From assembly GCA_030998225.1 (NCBI GenBank), contig JAPYXD010000555.1, positions 5,890,001 through 5,954,000 on the forward strand: a DNA stretch of 64,000 bases. The letters run 5' to 3'. The position numbers and the translations under genes were made by a program. Each line of letters opens with the position of its first letter. The stretch's first letter is position 1. This stretch comes from Diplolepis rosae. Lineage: Eukaryota > Arthropoda > Insecta > Hymenoptera > Diplolepididae. The notes under the pieces are model-generated. The model ran no database searches and was not told the origin of the DNA. It was given only the letters and a program-made list of their open reading frames with translations. This document shows positions 10,240 to 19,578 of this stretch, piece by piece.

Positions 10240-11363
10240 CTCCATTCAAAATTCATAATATTAAAAAATCCTGAAAGTCCTGAAATACATAAATACACAT
10301 ACTTTCTGGAAACACTCAAAATATGCCGACGAAACCTTTATGTCTCCGGTTACAATTTATGGTCTTCTCATTGTCCTAACAGTCCAGCCACCTCCAGCAC
10401 ATCCTTTTCTTTCTCCAAAAAAAAAAAAAAAAAAATCCCTAAAAGGGGAAAAAATCTTACCCTCCACTCTCATCTCAATATGCATGCCTAAAAACCAAAA
10501 CATAACTCAGTTTACGAGTCAACCTCCCAGGGGAGAGGTGTGTGCAGTCTAAGTTATGTGTCTTCCCAAAAAACGGAAAAAGAAAAAACTGGATAATAAC
10601 ATTTATACAAAAAGTCGTAATTTTAATCAAGGTTAGTCCTCCTTTTTTACTCTATATATAGTCTGTGATAGGATTTAAAAATTTGGATAGAATTGTGCAC
10701 AAATTTAATAATAAAAAATACCATACCTACACATTTGAAAGTACTACACATTAAACACTAAGACATTACTATTAGATTTCGATAAAATTACTCCTAGAAT
10801 TTTTTTTCGCGGCTCTCTACGTCTTTTCATACCTTTATTTATGTAAAAAAATTTTTTTCTTTCTATGTACAATCGCATCTAAATTTCTTTACACAACTTA
10901 TAATTTTTTACAATATTTTTTCTTACATCTACTTGTCAAACCAAAAAATCGGCAATTTACTTCCAAAAAACTGGATTTTACACAGTGCTATTCTCATTGC
11001 TTTACACATAAGAAATATTTACATAGGTAATTTTAGATCTAGACTCAAACCAAAGAAAACTTTATGTGCAATATTATATGAAAATTTATGGCCTTTTTGT
11101 ATACATTCCGAATAAGCAGCCTCATTGTCTATACCCACGATTGGGAAAAAGCCTTTTTTATAACTCTACGGACTCTTTATGTTCTAAGTCATTGCAAAAA
11201 AACTATCAATTTTTTCAGTTCTTCTTGCTAAAAAAGTATCACAGCGGACAAATTTCTAAGGAAAATATGCCAAAGAAAAAAATGTTGAATTAAATAAAAT
11301 TTACAGATTGCACTTCATACCAAAAGAAATAATATTTAAAGAATTTGAAAATATTTTATATGT
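10240..11363 (+). other. 3' non-coding part of the Penelope-like element
   Basis: After the stop comes AT-rich sequence with an A-run at about 10419-10435 and no frame of interest. It lies between the endonuclease frame and the microsatellite. Short open frames here have no recognisable motif. Confidence 0.4.
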
Positions 11364-11632
11364 GTGGTATATATAATGTTATGTGCATGTCATATGTATG
11401 TATGTATGTGTGTATGTACGTATGCATATTATATAGTATATGTACATTGTATATTGCACATATATATGTGTATATATTGCATGCGTGATGTATATGTGTG
11501 TATATGTGTATATGTATATATGTGTATGTATGTGTATGTGTGTATGTGTATGTATGTGTGTATGTGTATGTATGTGTGTATGTGTATGTATGTATGTGTA
11601 TGTATGTATGTATGTGTATGTGTATGTGTGTA

Positions 11633-11665
<33 letters not shown>

Positions 11666-11736
11666 ATGTGTGTGTGTATGTATGTGTATATGTATATGTG
11701 TATATATGTATATGTGTGTATGTATATGTATGTATG

Positions 11737-11767
<31 letters not shown>

Positions 11768-11956
11768 GTGTGTATATATATATATGTGTATATGTGTGTA
11801 TGTGTATATATATATGTATATATATGTGTGTATGTGTGTATATGTATGTATATATATGTATATGTGTATGTATGTATGTATGTATATGTGTATGTGTATA
11901 TATATATGTATATGTATATATATGTGTGTGTATATGTGTATATATATATATGTATG

Positions 11957-11999
<43 letters not shown>

Positions 12000-12030
12000 C
12001 TGTGTGTGGTTGTGTATGTATGTATATTAA
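11364..12030. repeat. long TATG/TG/TA microsatellite (about 670 bp)
   Basis: An almost uninterrupted alternating purine-pyrimidine tract of TATG, TG and TA units. It keeps all forward frames open, giving Met/Tyr/Val/Cys/Ile-only translations that are not proteins. It lies just inside the right inverted repeat of the Penelope-like element. Confidence 0.95.
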
Positions 12031-12065
12031 AAACTACACCACAAAAATTTCAATCTACAATTCCA

Positions 12066-12424
12066 TGCACGAATGTCAATTAAAAATATTTTTTATATTT
12101 AGACACTTAATTCCAACCTTCCAAAAAATGCTTTCTGGTATCTAGTTTGTTAGGTTATGTGAATGAAATATTTACCTCAAAGTAATATCAAAATTTATTT
12201 ACCTACATGTAAAAACATAATTATAATTACTTGTTAAATTTTTACAAAAAATTTTGTATGCAAAATATCCTATGTTAGCAAAACCCTTTTTCTGTATTTT
12301 TAGATTTGAATAAATCACTGATGAGGGCTCCGATCAGAGCCGAAACGTCTGATTATGTAAAACTCTGAGTTTTTATCAACCTTGGACCCTAAAGCCAATT
12401 ACCAACATCAACATATATCTTCAA
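12066..12424 (+). repeat. right inverted repeat (pLTR) of the Penelope-like element
   Basis: Complement of 9110-9470, from ATGCACGAATGTCAATT to ATATATCTTCAA. The two arms differ at only a few positions over about 360 bp. This argues for a recent origin or for gene conversion between arms. Confidence 0.85.
12313..12354 (+). ncRNA. type I hammerhead ribozyme in the right Penelope repeat
   Basis: AATCA at 12313-12317 and TGATT at 12350-12354 form stem I. The core CTGATGA is at 12318-12324, GGCTC/GAGCC closes stem II, and GAAAC at 12342-12346 is followed directly by GTC at 12347-12349. Cleavage is predicted after 12349. All conserved core residues are present. One G adjacent to the core appears bulged from stem II. 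Confidence 0.8.
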
Positions 12425-12542
12425 ACAAATATAAACCTTGTTCCAGAGAAATAAAGAATTCTAGTTCTATTAACAATTAAATTCAATTAATATTGCTATG
12501 CTGTTATTACAAAACTCCGCTGTAAAAAGAATATCTTCTGTA

Positions 12543-12921
12543 CCCGAGTCGAAAAATCGAAGGCCTCATTTGAGCCTCTGCGACATAATTTTGAGGCTGA
12601 AGAGGGATAAAAGAGGTTCTTGTTCGTATTTTTGAACCTCTTTTAAGCTTCCAGACTTGACTTATGTCCGTTTTAGGCTTAAGAGGTTCAAATGAGGTCA
12701 TACATTACGACGGGAAAAGTGCCTGTGAGGCTCTTCTCGATCGAAGAGGTTCCTGAGCGTTAAAGGAGGTTGAAAAATAAAATACAGAGGCTAAAGAGGG
12801 TTAAATGATGACTTAACGATTATCAATAGGCTTTAAAGAGGTTGTAGAGGCTTAAAATGTTTCAAATGAGCTTCAACATCACCAAGAGGCTCATATGAGC
12901 CCCTCGAAATTTCGACTCGGG
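12543..12921. mobile_element. foldback MITE with CCCGAGTCGAAA termini
   Basis: Inverted ends CCCGAGTCGAAAAATCGA and AAATTTCGACTCGGG are flanked by TA (12541-12542 and 12922-12923). The interior repeats GAGGCTC and GAGGTT words in both orientations. It has no coding capacity and is nested in the insertion that split the mariner. Confidence 0.75.
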
Positions 12922-13642
12922 TATTTATTACTTTTTCACTGTGTAAACAAAAATTTATTTTTGTCAATAATTCTTTAAGACCCACTTTTATCAATATAAA
13001 TTTTGCTCTAATAGATCATAAACGTAAAGTTGTTTTTTGGTTACGTTTAATACCTGCGCCTGAAAGGATCTGTCCGTCAAATCAACTTGCTTTCTTTGTT
13101 TTTCTTACTAAACTTGAACTTTGTCATTTCAACTAGGATTGCAAAGTTGGCGCCTGTCCTAACTAGGCAAAATAGTATACGGGTACAAGGAATTTTTTTC
13201 GGTGCAAAATGAAGAAGAAGAAAGTGCTCTTTCACCAAGACAATGCACCATGTCACAAGTCGATTGCAACAATGGTAAAATTGCACGAATGGCACTTTGA
13301 ATTGCTTCCCCCTCCACCGTATTCTCTCTATCTGGCTCCCAGCAACTACTACCTTTCTGCAGAACTAAAAAGAATGCTCCAGGGAAAGAGATTTGTCTCT
13401 AATGAAGAAGTGATTGCCAAAACTAAAGCGTATTTTGAGGCCAAAGATAAATTTTTCTAAAAAGAGGCATCGAAATGTTAGAGAAGCGTTGGAATAAATG
13501 TATCACTCTTGAAGGAGACTATATTGATGAATAAAGTTGGATTGTGTCTAAAAGTTGTTGTTTTATTAGTCATCCTACGAACTTATTGAATGATGTATTA
13601 TATTATGCGGTATTGCAAAATTGAAAGAAGAATTAAACTCAC

Positions 13643-13860
13643 CTGTAGTACCCTCTTTGGCAAGCCAGTTTTCTGGGAAAGTTGTTTGAGATCTTTTGCA
13701 TCAGGATTATGATTGATCGCAAAATAACTTTTCATTGTTCTCAGCTGATGATGCTTGAAACTCGTCCTCATCCGCTTCGTTCGACTATTTGAGCCTGGCA
13801 TTCCTGGGGTTCCGGGTCCACCTCTTCCGAAAGGCATGTCTATGTAGTCAGAATTGAGGT
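13643..13860 (-). CDS. ap: apterous exon: homeodomain positions 1-46
   Basis: Internal exon of a LIM-homeodomain transcription factor that binds DNA in the nucleus. Insect Apterous sets dorsal wing identity and specifies subsets of neurons. The exon is 218 bp: two bases completing an Asp codon, then 72 codons. A Gly/Pro-rich lead (MPFGRGGPGTPG) is followed by the homeodomain, with TKRMRTSFKHHQ in the N-terminal arm and helix 1, NHNPDAKDLKQLSQKTGLPK through helix 2, and KRVLQ opening helix 3. It ends exactly after homeodomain position 46, the site where vertebrate Lhx2/Lhx9 genes are also split. The acceptor is TTACAG|AC (13861-13866) and the donor CAG|GTGAGT. Phase matches the LIM2 exon. Trp48, Gln50 and Asn51 must come from the next exon. 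Confidence 0.95.
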
Positions 13861-13997
13861 CTGTAACATAATAGTAGTTTTATTATATACCTCATTTCAT
13901 ACAAATTTCCACTATGGAAATTATTCGTCTACATAATATTCCCTACTCTCTCTTCTTTTACAGATTTGAATTTCTAATGGTAATCTTAATTGAATTA

Positions 13998-15005
13998 CAG
14001 TGGGTGATCAAATTATCATGGTCACTTCGATACTTCTGTCTAATGACAGAAGTGTTAAAAATAAAAAAAAAGTATAACTGTATAATAATTTACCATAGGT
14101 TGTGACGTACTTTACTTTAACATATACTAATGTTTTGAACAATTTTTCGAATTTTAGTATTTGGACTACGAAAAATTTCCACTTAGGAATAATTACCATT
14201 GCACCTCTATTTCCCCTAAATTCATGTTATTTCTTAGAATTATCATTATGAAATAAGACATGTAATAATATTAGTATATTATGCAACTAGGGAGAAAAAA
14301 GTTTATTTTGCAAAGGTGAACTTTCATACCCGAACGGGGCAAGAGTAACAATCATTCTAGTACGGTAAATATTTTTCCCGCGTTGCACACGATTTTTTTT
14401 CTACTAGGTGGTTAAAAAATGGAATTTTTTTCACCAAAGGGGCAATAAAATGAACTTTACGATCCTCCAGTAGAAAAAGTATATTATGCAACTTGGGAGG
14501 ATAGTATATTGTGCAACGGAAGAAAAGAAATGTTTTTCCCGTGTTATACACTACTTTTTTTCTACTTGGGGGTCAAAAAATGAATTTATTTGCTCCGCAG
14601 GGGGGCAATGAAATGCACTTTATGATCCACTAGTAGAAAAAAAAAGTTTATTTTGCGAGTTTTGCGACTTTTTCTCCGTCTTGCAAACGATTTGTTTTCC
14701 ACTTGGGGGTCAAAAGATGCACTTTTTGACGCGCTAGTAGAAAAAAAAAGTTTTTTCATGTAGAAATCTTCTGAATTTCACAAAATTCTTAAGTCACAAA
14801 AGTATTAGACAAATAAATGGAATTTACAATACTTTTGAGTAAAAGAATGTTAAAATTGCAAAAAAAATGATTGAAGTTGACAAATTTTTTTTTAAATTAC
14901 GAAACTTATCTGAATTTTCTATTACATGTAAAACTGTATGAAGCTTCTTATAGTCCAGAACGTAAAATTTTGTTGTTTGCAGTTTTAGAATTTGATCACC
15001 CACTC
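13998..15005. mobile_element. Tc1-like foldback element, CAGTGGGTGATCAAA termini
   Basis: Inverted ends CAGTGGGTGATCAAATTAT and GAATTTGATCACCCACTC are flanked by TA (13996-13997 and 15006-15007). It is interrupted by copies of the GCAACTAGGG repeat at 14276-14750. The same termini, better kept, bound 16747-17556. Confidence 0.7.
14276..14750. repeat. cluster of GCAACTAGGG-family palindromic repeats
   Basis: At least three partial copies lie in series, each with a GCAACTAGGG or GCAACGGAAG start, TTTTTCCCGTGTT and a CTACTAG...CTAGTAG pair around a G-rich centre. They sit inside the Tc1-like element, so they are younger than it. Confidence 0.5.
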
Positions 15006-16740
15006 TATTATCGATTACTCTGAAGAAAATGCTATTATGTACAGAGCAGATATCGTGCTCACAAACTATTCGCTACATAGAGTTGTAATGGGTCATGTAG
15101 CCCTTAGTCTTTCGCATATCCTATCAGCCCTCTCGTTTGCACCCAAGAAGCTAATGAGCCGTGATACGCATCGAACAGCGTCTAGAGTCGCAACTTGTCT
15201 GCGTTAAACGACGGATCCTCACATGACTTCACATTATCGCGAATATCAACCAACGGCACCTAATCAAAACTCAAGAATCATTTGCCAAAGAAAAAGGATA
15301 GCTAGTAGCACTCAATTTACCCTCGAAATGCCTTTCAACCTTGCAATATTCATCAAAATGTATATTAAATAAACTCCTATCAATCATTTTGAGATATTCA
15401 TATATATTGATCCTTTCACTGATATATCATACGGAAGTTTGTTATGAAACAATAATTTGAGGTGGGACAGAATCTGGCTCATTTTTTTCGAACCATCCTG
15501 ATGGTAATCCTAGTTATTATCAGTGACTCCATCAGGGGGATATGCCCTAAATGGATTTCGAACAAGGGGCAGCCATTGTTTCCCACGATTGGTCAACATG
15601 AAGTTTTTAGCCCTCGATTCTACCCACGCGCAACAGAAACGCTTTGTTGAATCAGATTCGTGAATTTATGTCGTTGGGACAAATTTTATCGGGGTTCGGT
15701 GGCAAACGTTGAACGCCCACGCATCCATAAATCACGCCTGATCGGATTCAAATCTGGTCCGCGGTGTAGCATTAAGGTGCATTCATACAACAAGGTAAGT
15801 GTTCATCCTGATCCAGATACATGGCACCTAAAAAATTTGCAAAGAACCCTTATCAAAGGTCCTTACAATTTAGTCAAATGATTCTACAAAAAATATCTTT
15901 CTATGTTTGTAACGTCTTTTATAAAATAATTAAAGAAATTGAACTCAGTGAAAAGTAATAATATTAAATCTCAGTTATCGTGAGCAAATTTCTTGTCTTC
16001 GACTGAGTGTAAAACTTGAATTCATCCTCTGCTGATCTTTCGATAACGAACATGTTTCGAAACTACGCGAACGTAGAATTCCTGGGTTACAAGGAGTCCC
16101 TTGTTCGAGGTGTGATTGTCATCAAAAGCCTTACACCAGTTTCGAGTACCTGCATCGCACTAGATTTACAGAAGTAAATCTTCTTTCAACACCATAGACC
16201 CTGGATTCAACTGAATGTATAATATCTTACGATCAGCAAGTCAGGAATTTAGAGCCATAAAACAAGACACAGTTAGCAGACATGGCTTTCAAATTTACTG
16301 CTTAACTTCGAACTAAAATTTAATCGAATCATTATAAAACTAAAAGGATATGGAATCCAATGTTTCTGAGATGCTAGCACTTTACTTGTGAAGCAAATAA
16401 ACGAATGGAAGTATCAGTGCAGTGATAACCCAGATGAACCGGTCCAAATTTTTCTTAATTTACAAGGGTCATCAGCCTTGTCAGACGCATAACCTGTTCT
16501 AGATTTATTAGAATTTCTCTTCCCAGCTGGTGTCTTCATACCAAGTCAAATTAACTATACAGCATATCAAACTTGGCGAACGAATGAAATTAATTCTTTT
16601 AGGTTCTAATTATGATTCAAGTATTGATAGTGTATAATATGCTATTTATAATACCCTATCAGTTGTAGAAGTCAGTGATAAATAATCAGTAATTGAGTAA
16701 TTTCTATGATTTTCGAACTCTTCGTGTTCTATTTGAAATC
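15006..16740. other. single-copy-looking intronic segment
   Basis: No repeat shared with the rest of the window is seen. Composition is more balanced than the neighbouring elements, with GC-richer parts at about 15500-15800 and 16030-16200. Frames of about 60-73 codons are present but have no recognisable motif or splice structure. It is a candidate for conserved regulatory sequence. Confidence 0.35.
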
Positions 16741-16746
16741 AACTTA

Positions 16747-17556
16747 CAGTGGGTGGCCAAATTATTATACTTACTATGCTTTTATTAGTCGCATAAACTC
16801 TCCTAATATTGAGAATACACATATTAAAATTTTCCCCTAAAAATAAAATGAAAGACATGCAAATTATTGTAAAACGACCTCAAGATTAAATGTTTTCGTC
16901 AATTTTTGAGAAACATATTTTGGAAAAAGTCCAAATTTCAATACTTTTATTAAATTATGAATAATTATCGAAATAATTGATGGTTTTAGATGTTTTTCAA
17001 ATTATTTTAAAGATTAATTCACGTAGCATGTAAAAAAGGTGCCAAAAAAAGTTATACTAACGTTCTCCTAGGGTCAAAAAAAGTCTAATCTTAGAACAAA
17101 AAAGGGGTAAAAATTCAAAATTGCAAAATTATATATTAAAAAATACTAAAAATAATTATATTCCATTTTTCAATCAAATTTAATAAATTCTTGTCGGTTA
17201 TCACTTTTATGTATTTTTAAAATCTTTTTTTTTGAGTATTAGAATTTTTTGAATTATTACGCCTTTCTTGTTCTAAGTTTAGACTATTTATGAATCTAAG
17301 GGAAAATTAAAATAGTATAACTTTTTGGCACGTTTTTTACATGCAACGTGAATTTAGCTCTAAAATAAGTCGAGAAACATCAATTATTTCGGGAATTATT
17401 AACAATGTAAGAAAAGTTATGAAATTTGGACTTTTTCCGCAGTATCCTTCTCAACAATTGACAAAAATGTTTTATACATAATTTTGACATCTTTCATATT
17501 ATTTTTAGGGGAAAATCACAAAAAAGAAGTGAGTGTAATAATTTGGCGACCCACTA
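16747..17556. mobile_element. Tc1-like foldback element, CAGTGGGTGGCCAAA termini
   Basis: The whole roughly 800-bp unit is one large inverted repeat. Left CAGTGGGTGGCCAAATTATT mirrors right TAATTTGGCGACCCACTA, and inner blocks such as TTTTCCCCTAAAAATAA mirror TTATTTTTAGGGGAAAA. TA flanks both ends. No transposase frame is present. Confidence 0.75.
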
Positions 17557-18081
17557 TAGTGATGTCTCGAAATTAATTATTATATCATAAGTACGTTTCA
17601 ATTGAGAAAATGCTACTATCATTTTAATCAAATTCAGAATATCAAAACATGTTTTTCATTTTCGATCGAATTTGTAAAGCACATTGTATTTTTTATTTCG
17701 TAAATGACAAGTCAGATCGAGAAATTGCTTAAACATAATTTGGGCTTTTTTTGATATTCTATAGGCTTATATTTTCTTTATCGTTCATTTTCCGAAATTT
17801 TCTCTGGGACAATACTTTTCCGGCACTTTGCCTCGTAAAAAGAGAAACGGAAGATGTCTCGCGCGCCTAACCGGTTATTGCACGGAGACCCTCAATTGAA
17901 CAAACTTAATGCAAGTACAACACAAATAATTTAATACTTATTTAACACCAATTAAAATTTAGAAACCTACATTGGAATCCCTTCCATCATTTCCGCTATG
18001 CAAAAATATTCATAATTGGAAAAAATCATCATCCAAACCTGAAAAAAGCCTGGCTTTTAATTTTTCAAACAAAAGACTCAC

Positions 18082-18611
18082 CTAAACTAGCCGTCATAGC
18101 TTCGAGATCCTTAGGTTTTCGTTTCCTAGGTCTTCCCTTTTGCCTTGGTGGGGGTACATTTGTGCCAGACCCGTTGAAATAAGAAGGTACCTTGGGGGGC
18201 GAACCCGCGTCAGGGCCTGAAGGTGTTGTTGGCTGGAGAGGAACAGGACTCGCGTGAGTGTGTTGATGAGGATGCATGTTGTGATGAGGATGGTGACCAT
18301 GAGGTCCATGGGGATGATGGTGCAAAAATTCTGGAGAGGGAAACGGTTGTCCCGGGTAGTGTGGTCCGGGGGGGTATACAGGAACTGGTGGGCTCTGCGA
18401 CGGGTGCATTTCTGCTCCCATTTCGTAATGGAGTCTACATAACACAGCTCCGTCTCTCATTCCGAAATGGTCTCCCTTTGTCAAGGGCACTCCACAAGCC
18501 CCGCAAGAAAAACATCTCACATGAAACACCAGTTCACGAGCTCTCATCACCAATTCAGAAGCAAGTATCGCTGCTTGACACCGTGCACACCTCTTCATAC
18601 TGCCGAACATT
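18082..18611 (-). CDS. ap: apterous exon: LIM2 domain, Pro/His-rich linker and AT-hook-like basic stretch
   Basis: Internal 530-bp exon with 176 complete codons and one split codon at each end. Counting from Met of MFGSMKRC, LIM2 zinc ligands are Cys8, Cys11, His30, Cys33, Cys36, Cys39, Cys58 and His61, with family-typical text ASELVMRARELVFH and PLTKGDHFGMRDG. In this family LIM domains bind the cofactor Chip/LDB rather than DNA. Residues 66-156 are rich in Pro and His (HHHPHGPHGHHPHH) and probably disordered. At 158-168 KGRPRKRKPKD resembles an AT-hook and nuclear localisation signal just before the homeodomain exon. The acceptor is TTACAG|A and the donor G|GTGAGT. CG from the LIM1 exon plus A gives Arg; G plus AC gives Asp. 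Whether this is the ApA or ApB paralogue is not decided here. Confidence 0.95.
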
Positions 18612-18679
18612 CTGTAACATAAAGGGGACCATTTATTAGCTGAGGTATTCATAATATAGCATTGAGGGCATTTGCTAGC

Positions 18680-19570
18680 AAGGTCACTGGACCAATGTCA
18701 AAACAATTATTCACATTTTTTATAGTGCCCAGTTCCTTACCATTCTTCAAAATACTTAATTTTCTAACGCGTGCAAAACAAATGAAAGAAAAAGGAGTTC
18801 CGGTGCTCAGAAGAGGGGAATATTTGGTATTTAAAATACTAATTTGTCTTCTAGATGTTTTAAAGACTGTTATGACTATATTAAATTTCAATGCCATAAT
18901 TTGAATAAGTGTATTCGGAAATATAAACTATATTGTGTGATGAACGGAAAATATAGAAATTAGATGAAATTCAGTAAATTAAATTTGAGGAAATTTAGAA
19001 TTTGGGCCATTTTTATGTGCCTCGGTGTAAATGAATTTAAGGGCAAGCAAAAATTCTATTTTTCAAAAGCGGTATTTGTTAGAAAGACACTTGAAAAAAT
19101 CTAAGTACGTTGTTGATATCACGAAAAGAAGGGGGGGGGGGGTGGCAGGTTATAGTGATTCACGGGACAGCATGACATCGCTACTGCATTAGCGGCACCC
19201 TACAGTCTCCATTACCAACGCCGACCAGCTATCTTTCCGATATCTTTTTCAGCTACCTACCAACCTACCAGCCATCCTACCTATCTCTAACTCTAAATAT
19301 ATGACGTTCTTCCCGGTCGTACTAAGGAACTAGATAGAGATGTGTTCGATCTTATAACGACCTGATGGTCTGAAGAAACGTGATTTCGCTAATGCAACAA
19401 ATGAAACTCGGTTATCACTTACTTCAAATTATCAACACCACCTCCATCTCACCGCGGCTTATCCACCTCTACATTTATCCAATGCATCAGGATATTCATA
19501 AGCGAGTTCTGTATTCAGAGATTAATTCAGCTTGAAATTGTATATGTTGTGGTAGATAAGCAGTTCAAAG
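18680..19570. other. intronic sequence, nothing recognised
   Basis: This stretch contains a G-run at about 19131-19143 and a moderately GC-rich segment at 19150-19500. No repeat or coding motif is seen. Confidence 0.3.
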
Positions 19571-19578
19571 TGACTTAA

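Larger units (their letters stand above)
8950..13204. mobile_element. insertion inside the mariner, short CACCGAAAA inverted ends
   Basis: The mariner reading breaks after CGACC-CA and resumes at CA-AAATGAAG. The bases between begin CACCGAAAA and end TTTTTTTCGGTG. Removing the insertion and one CA restores the sequence seen in the uninterrupted mariner at about 27990, apart from one substitution. CA is therefore the likely 2-bp target duplication. The insertion carries the Penelope-like element, a microsatellite and the foldback at 12543-12921. No transposase of its own is seen. Confidence 0.6.
8227..13598 (+). mobile_element. mariner element (irritans-like) split by a 4.3-kb nested insertion
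   Basis: Terminal inverted repeats ACACATCACTCAATAAG (left) and its complement ending at 13598 are flanked by TA. The transposase starts at ATG 8407 (MEKSEFHVLIKHCFLMGKN). It has lost most of the DNA-binding region and has a stop, then shows VDETWIHHY with the first catalytic Asp codon at 8700-8702. It resumes after the insertion at 13207 with HQDNAPCH (second Asp at 13239-13241). The third catalytic position reads LAPSNYYL, so the D34D Asp is replaced by Asn. The C-terminus is interrupted by a stop near 13458. Stops, a deletion and the missing third Asp make it non-functional. Confidence 0.8.
1..13642 (-). other. ap: apterous intron after the homeodomain exon (partial)
   Basis: The homeodomain exon ends with a strong donor (CAG|GTGAGT on the minus strand), so the sequence below 13643 is intron. 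I searched by eye for the expected continuation of helix 3 (Val-Trp-Phe-Gln-Asn-Ala-Arg-Ala-Lys) and did not find it, so the terminal exon probably lies before base 1. The stretch holds mobile elements listed separately, the GC-rich island 1760-2370, and AT-rich sequence without recognisable content at about 2400-3300, 5300-6250 and 6560-7480. Confidence 0.75.
13861..18081 (-). other. ap: apterous intron between LIM2 and homeodomain exons
   Basis: The donor G|GTGAGT (18076-18081) and acceptor TTACAG (13861-13866) are both strong. Two foldback elements of one Tc1-like family occupy much of it. Between them, 15010-16740 is more GC-balanced and looks single copy. The part after 17560 holds no recognised element. 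Confidence 0.9.

Noticed and set aside
11364..12145. Long plus-strand frames of 196-239 codons
   Set aside because: They are translations of a TATG/TG/TA microsatellite, open in every forward frame and made only of Met, Tyr, Val, Cys and Ile.
18223..18639. Plus-strand frame of 138 codons
   Set aside because: It is the complement of the apterous LIM2 exon, whose minus-strand frame has clear zinc ligands and splice sites.
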